From assembly GCA_038245795.1 (NCBI GenBank), contig JBBRSC010000141.1:1-8712 (forward strand): a stretch of DNA of 8,712 bases, read 5' to 3'. Origin of the DNA: JBBRSC01 sp038245795 (GTDB lineage: Bacteria; Actinomycetota; Acidimicrobiia; Acidimicrobiales; Microtrichaceae). How positions within the stretch are numbered: position 1 is the stretch's first letter; the number at the start of each line of letters is the position of its first letter. Positions 6,003 through 8,712 of this stretch are shown here, one piece after another. The position numbers and the translations under genes were made by a program. The notes below the pieces were generated by a model. It ran no database searches and was not told where the DNA came from. It saw nothing but the letters and a program-made list of their open reading frames with translations.

Positions 6003-6887
6003 TCAGTGAGGAAGCCCGTATCTCCCGCTGGTCTCGACAACGAGGCCGTCGCGACACAGCCCCTCGATCGCCCGGATGAAACGGGCCCGGTCGTCGGACC
6101 ATCCCGTAGCGTTGATCAGCTGATCAGTTGTCGCGGAACCCTGAGACAGATGCCCCAGAATGCGACCCCGCCCCTGGCGATCCGACCCCTCGAATCTGGC
6201 CTGCCGGGTACTCACCCCCGCGGACCCAACGGCAGGATCGGGTTGGGAACCACCCGTCGCATTCCACGCGCAGGTCGGCGCCAGGGGGCAATCCTCGCAG
6301 CCAGGATGTGTTGGTCGGCAGAGCATCGCACCGACATCCATCAACGTCTGGTTCCACTCCCAGCTCCGACCGGACGGAACCCAAGCATCCGCGTACTCCT
6401 GGGCCTCGCGACCCGTGAGCGGTCGACCGGCGTAGCGGGCCAGGACCCGCGCAATGTTGGTATCCACAACGCCGACGTCGGACTCGAAGGCGAAGACCAG
6501 AACCGCCCGTGCCGTATACGGACCGACCCCGGGAAGCGCCAGGAGTGCTGTCAGGTCATCGGGCACTCGACCGTGATGATCGGACTCGATGCACGTTGCG
6601 GCCCGTTGAAGATGTGCGGCCCTCCGCGGGTATCCCAGTCCCTTCCAGAAGATCAGTAGGTCCCCCAGCGAGACCGCTACCAGCGCGCCGGGTGTGGGCC
6701 ATCGGCTCAGGAAGTCGCGCCACCGGGGCTCAACGCGCGCGACCTGGGTCTGCGCCAGCATCACCTCGCTGACGAGCACCGCCCACGGATCACGCGTTCG
6801 ACGCCACGGAAGATCCCGCCGGGTGACATCACCCCATGCCAGCACCGCCCCGACCTCGTCCTGGGCAGGCCGGGGGGTTCGGGTCAC
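6003..6887 (-). CDS. mutY: A/G-specific adenine DNA glycosylase MutY
   Basis: This 294-residue enzyme removes adenine mispaired with 8-oxoguanine, preventing G:C to T:A changes. It has the helix-hairpin-helix GPD fold: the catalytic glutamate is Glu41 in SEVMLAQTQV, the hairpin is LPGVGPYTA (118-126), and the catalytic aspartate is Asp142 in VVDTN. The iron-sulfur loop is complete, with Cys190, Cys197, Cys200 and Cys206 in the C-x6-C-x2-C-x5-C pattern. The C-terminus (from about 225) is a short winged-helix-like tail that starts FEGSDRQGRGRIL. It replaces the NUDIX-like 8-oxoG-recognition domain of longer MutY proteins, as in mycobacterial MutY of about 300 residues. The GTG start overlaps the MaoC stop in a GTGA (4 bases), so translation is coupled. 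The c-di-GMP phosphodiesterase gene follows 19 bases later if it starts at 5983. Confidence 0.94.
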   Translation of the reverse strand: MTRTPRPAQDEVGAVLAWGDVTRRDLPWRRTRDPWAVLVSEVMLAQTQVARVEPRWRDFLSRWPTPGALVAVSLGDLLIFWKGLGYPRRAAHLQRAATCIESDHHGRVPDDLTALLALPGVGPYTARAVLVFAFESDVGVVDTNIARVLARYAGRPLTGREAQEYADAWVPSGRSWEWNQTLMDVGAMLCRPTHPGCEDCPLAPTCAWNATGGSQPDPAVGSAGVSTRQARFEGSDRQGRGRILGHLSQGSATTDQLINATGWSDDRARFIRAIEGLCRDGLVVETSGRYGLPH

Positions 6888-7396
6888 GACTCCCAGATGT
6901 CGTCGCCGTAGGGGCGTTTGCGGGTCGGCGCGGCATCAGCTTTCCAGACCATCACCTTGCGCTTGAAGTAGCACACCTCGACACCATGCTGATTGAAGCC
7001 CTTGGTCTCGACGGTCACGATGCCGCGATCGCCCTTGGATGATTCCCGCGTCTCGAGAACCAGCGTCTCGGCATAGATGGTGTCGCCGTGGAAGGTCGGG
7101 TTCTTGTGCTGGAGGGTCTCGATCTCGAGGTTGGCAATAGCCGCACCGGAGACATCAGGAACACTCATTCCGAGCACCAAGCTGTAGACGAGATTGCCGA
7201 CCACAACGTTCTTACCGTGCACCGTCTCGTTCTCCGCGAACCACGCGTTGATATGCAACGGATGATGGTTCATCGTGATCATGCAGAAGAGATGGTCGTC
7301 GTACTCGGTGATGGTCTTGCCGGGCCAGTGCTTGTAGATGTCACCGGGGATGAAATCTTCGAGATACCGGCCGAACGGGCGATCGTGGACTGTCAT
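6884..7396 (-). CDS. MaoC-like hot-dog hydratase
   Basis: Starting at the ATG at 7396, this is a 170-residue MaoC-family hot-dog protein that begins MTVHDRPFGRYLEDF. It resembles the mesaconyl-CoA hydratase-like and Rv2499c-like subgroup: GRYLEDFIPGD, then TITEYDD, then the active-site loop TMNHHPLHIN with His48 as the likely catalytic base, and later TLVLETRESSKG and IVTVETKGFNQ. The usual Asp five residues before the His is Asn43. This matches what I recall of this subgroup, so it is not by itself a sign of inactivity. Its likely role is hydration or dehydration of a short or branched acyl-CoA; the substrate is not known. The frame is open 49 codons further upstream to 7543, but that part is Arg-rich and low in similarity, and it would overlap the divergent PAS gene. 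It is therefore excluded. Confidence 0.88.
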   Translation of the reverse strand: MTVHDRPFGRYLEDFIPGDIYKHWPGKTITEYDDHLFCMITMNHHPLHINAWFAENETVHGKNVVVGNLVYSLVLGMSVPDVSGAAIANLEIETLQHKNPTFHGDTIYAETLVLETRESSKGDRGIVTVETKGFNQHGVEVCYFKRKVMVWKADAAPTRKRPYGDDIWES

Positions 7397-7404
7397 GAGC
7401 TCGC

Positions 7405-7410
7405 AGGATA
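7405..7410 (-). promoter_or_regulatory. Candidate -10 box of the MaoC-MutY-EAL operon
   Basis: TATCCT on the minus strand fits TANNNT and ends 8 bases before the ATG at 7396. Transcription would then start at or very near the start codon, giving a leaderless mRNA, which is common in actinobacteria. There is no good -35 and no strong Shine-Dalgarno sequence. The 68-base gap to the divergent PAS gene (7397-7464) is short enough that both promoters must overlap. Confidence 0.35.
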
Positions 7411-7464
7411 GTCCCGACGACTTCTCAGTTCCGAGCTGGGTTCGGCCGATGGGGAAGCCGGATG

Positions 7465-8712
7465 ATGAAGTTCCCTTCGCGCGTTGACGGGCCCGAACCC
7501 GCCGGGACCCCCACTCTCGGGGGCGACGGCTCGCGCGAGGCATTCTGGATCCGTGTGCTCTTCGGTCGCTGCGTCTCGGCGGTCTGTCTGTGCGTCATCC
7601 TGGCGGCCCTCCCCGAATTCGGTTCGAATCGTGGCTGGTTCGCCGTGGGCTTCGCAGTCTCGTCGGCAATCCAGAACCTGGTGCTATTCCAGATCGTCAA
7701 GCGGACCGGCACGTTGCCCCAGGCGGTCGCCTGGTCCGACTACGGCTTCGGGGCGCTCGTCGGCGTGGTGCTTCCCACCGCCTTCTCGTGGGTCTTGATC
7801 ATCCTGGCGCTCACTGTTTCGCTCCTCGTGATCGGGTACCCCACACGGATGTCGTGGCGGTTGGTCGGCGTCTTCTCCGGGCCCTACCTGGCGATCTGCC
7901 TCTGGCGCGATCCACCTTCGTGGGCTCCGGCATATGCGATCTGGCTGATCTGTTCGGCGTCCACGATCGTCATCATCGGACTGGTTGCGGATCAGGAACG
8001 ATCCCTTCGGCAGCGCTTCAGCGATCTTCTCGAGCAACTCGACATGGTGGTCTGGGAATCCTCTGGTGTCCGCGAGCCCGTGACCTACGTCAACGAACAG
8101 GTGGCGGCAGTCCTGGGCTATTCGAAAGCACAATGGTGCACCCCCGGCTTCTGGGAAACCATCGTTCACCCGTCGGATTGGGGCGTGATCGAGCAGAGCC
8201 GCTCAGAGTTCGCGGCCGGAAGCAACCACGATCTGGAGTACCGAGTCCGGACCGGGTCGGGCGAGATCCGTTGGATCCTCGAACTGGTGCGGGTCCACAC
8301 CGGGGCAGACGGCTCCGTCGTTGGGAGCCGCGGGGTGATGATCGACATCACCGCGCGACGAGACGCCGAACAACAGGTCCAACAGCTCGGCGCCTTCGTG
8401 GCTGATCTGCCGCTCGCCCTCCATATCCTCCGCCTCGACGATCTGTCCGACCCCATGTCCTTCCGCTATCTCGCCGCCAACAAAGCCGCGTGCGAGCAGG
8501 CGGCTGTCCCACTCGAGCGTCTCCTCGAATGGCGGCCATCGCTCACCGCTGATTCGAAGGTCGACACGGTCATGTTGGATGCCTTCACCGTTGCCATCAC
8601 GACTGGCGAACCAGTGGAGATCGACGAACACGAACGGGTGGTGAAGGACGGCTCCGTGAGGAAGTTCAGGATCCAGGCAACCCCGTTGCCCGACCAGGCC
8701 ATCGGGGTGTCC
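7465..8712 (+). CDS. Membrane-anchored PAS-PAS sensor protein, 3' end off the window
   Basis: The frame from the ATG at 7465 stays open for all 416 codons to the right edge, so the protein is incomplete at its C-terminus. A ribosome site GGGGAAG (7451-7457) lies 7 bases before this ATG; an adjoining in-frame ATG at 7462 is the alternative. After a short cytoplasmic-type N-terminus, about five hydrophobic segments are visible (roughly 28-50, 56-77, 95-123, 131-148 and 156-175), forming a membrane domain that I do not recognise. A short linker leads to a PAS_3-type domain (about 190-300) with the motifs YVNEQVAAVLGY, VHPSDW, LEYRVRTGSGEIRWI and the closing DITARRDAE. A second PAS-like domain starts near 306 and is cut by the edge. 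The output domain (histidine kinase, GGDEF or EAL) would lie beyond 8712 and cannot be named. The gene is divergent from the MaoC-MutY-EAL operon. Confidence 0.85.
   Translation, partial: MKFPSRVDGPEPAGTPTLGGDGSREAFWIRVLFGRCVSAVCLCVILAALPEFGSNRGWFAVGFAVSSAIQNLVLFQIVKRTGTLPQAVAWSDYGFGALVGVVLPTAFSWVLIILALTVSLLVIGYPTRMSWRLVGVFSGPYLAICLWRDPPSWAPAYAIWLICSASTIVIIGLVADQERSLRQRFSDLLEQLDMVVWESSGVREPVTYVNEQVAAVLGYSKAQWCTPGFWETIVHPSDWGVIEQSRSEFAAGSNHDLEYRVRTGSGEIRWILELVRVHTGADGSVVGSRGVMIDITARRDAEQQVQQLGAFVADLPLALHILRLDDLSDPMSFRYLAANKAACEQAAVPLERLLEWRPSLTADSKVDTVMLDAFTVAITTGEPVEIDEHERVVKDGSVRKFRIQATPLPDQAIGVS

Noticed and set aside
5984..6040. TTG start at 6040 for the GAF-GGDEF-EAL gene
   Set aside because: It would overlap the end of mutY by 38 bases and adds no domain sequence. 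The ATG at 5983 gives a normal 19-base gap.
5919..6659. 246-codon open frame on the plus strand
   Set aside because: It is antisense to mutY, whose catalytic and iron-sulfur residues are all present. The shadow protein has no recognisable features.
7508..7523. Small hairpin CCCCC/GGGGG early in the PAS gene
   Set aside because: A 5-bp stem inside GC-rich coding sequence is expected by chance, and there is no T-run or other support.
7397..7543. 49-codon upstream extension of the MaoC gene
   Set aside because: The added residues are Arg/Ser-rich and unlike MaoC proteins, the family begins near the ATG at 7396, and the extension would overlap the start of the divergent PAS gene.
7590..8405. 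271-codon open frame on the plus strand
   Set aside because: Its translation is Arg/Gly-rich without motifs. The overlapping frame from 7465 gives membrane segments and a clear PAS domain and stays open to the window end, so that one is the gene.

Overview
The window looks like chromosomal DNA from a high-GC actinobacterium, possibly an Acidimicrobiia/Ilumatobacter-like lineage. That placement is an inference from GC-rich codon use, frequent GTG starts, a MutY protein without the usual C-terminal NUDIX-like domain, and the GAF/GGDEF/EAL and PAS proteins. There is no rRNA or other marker to confirm it. I see no tRNA, rRNA, CRISPR array, transposase or integrase.

Left part (1-1119) is accessory in character. 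About 150 bases without a clear gene are followed by a broken fragment encoding a double zinc ribbon. The fragment is frameshifted and has lost everything downstream. A very long, fully paired hairpin (337-391, 25-bp arms) follows, and then a type II toxin-antitoxin pair, VapB (467-712) and VapC (712-1119), with a candidate operator over the vapB start codon.

Middle part (1169-3141, all on the minus strand) runs from an MBL-fold metal hydrolase (GTG start at 3141) through a flavin-reductase-type split-barrel protein to a gamma-carbonic-anhydrase-like left-handed beta-helix protein. The last two are 12 bases apart and almost certainly co-transcribed. The third zinc-ligand position of the carbonic anhydrase homologue reads Glu rather than His. 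Divergent from this block is an epoxide-hydrolase-type alpha/beta hydrolase (3265-4128, plus).

Right part: a tight minus-strand operon runs from 7396 down to 4106. It encodes a MaoC-type hot-dog protein, the A/G adenine glycosylase MutY (GTGA overlap), and a GAF-GGDEF-EAL protein. The GGDEF site of the last is degenerate (NGDSF) and its EAL site looks intact, so it is probably a c-di-GMP phosphodiesterase. Its 3' end overlaps the hydrolase gene by 23 bases, tail to tail. Divergent from the operon, at 7465, begins a membrane-anchored PAS-PAS sensor protein that runs off the right edge with no stop.

Most genes here belong to ordinary families. I did not find convincing evidence for a new multi-gene system. 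The best leads are the decayed zinc-ribbon gene with its adjacent perfect hairpin, the metal-ligand substitution in the carbonic anhydrase homologue, and the coupling of mutY to a c-di-GMP phosphodiesterase gene opposite a PAS sensor.
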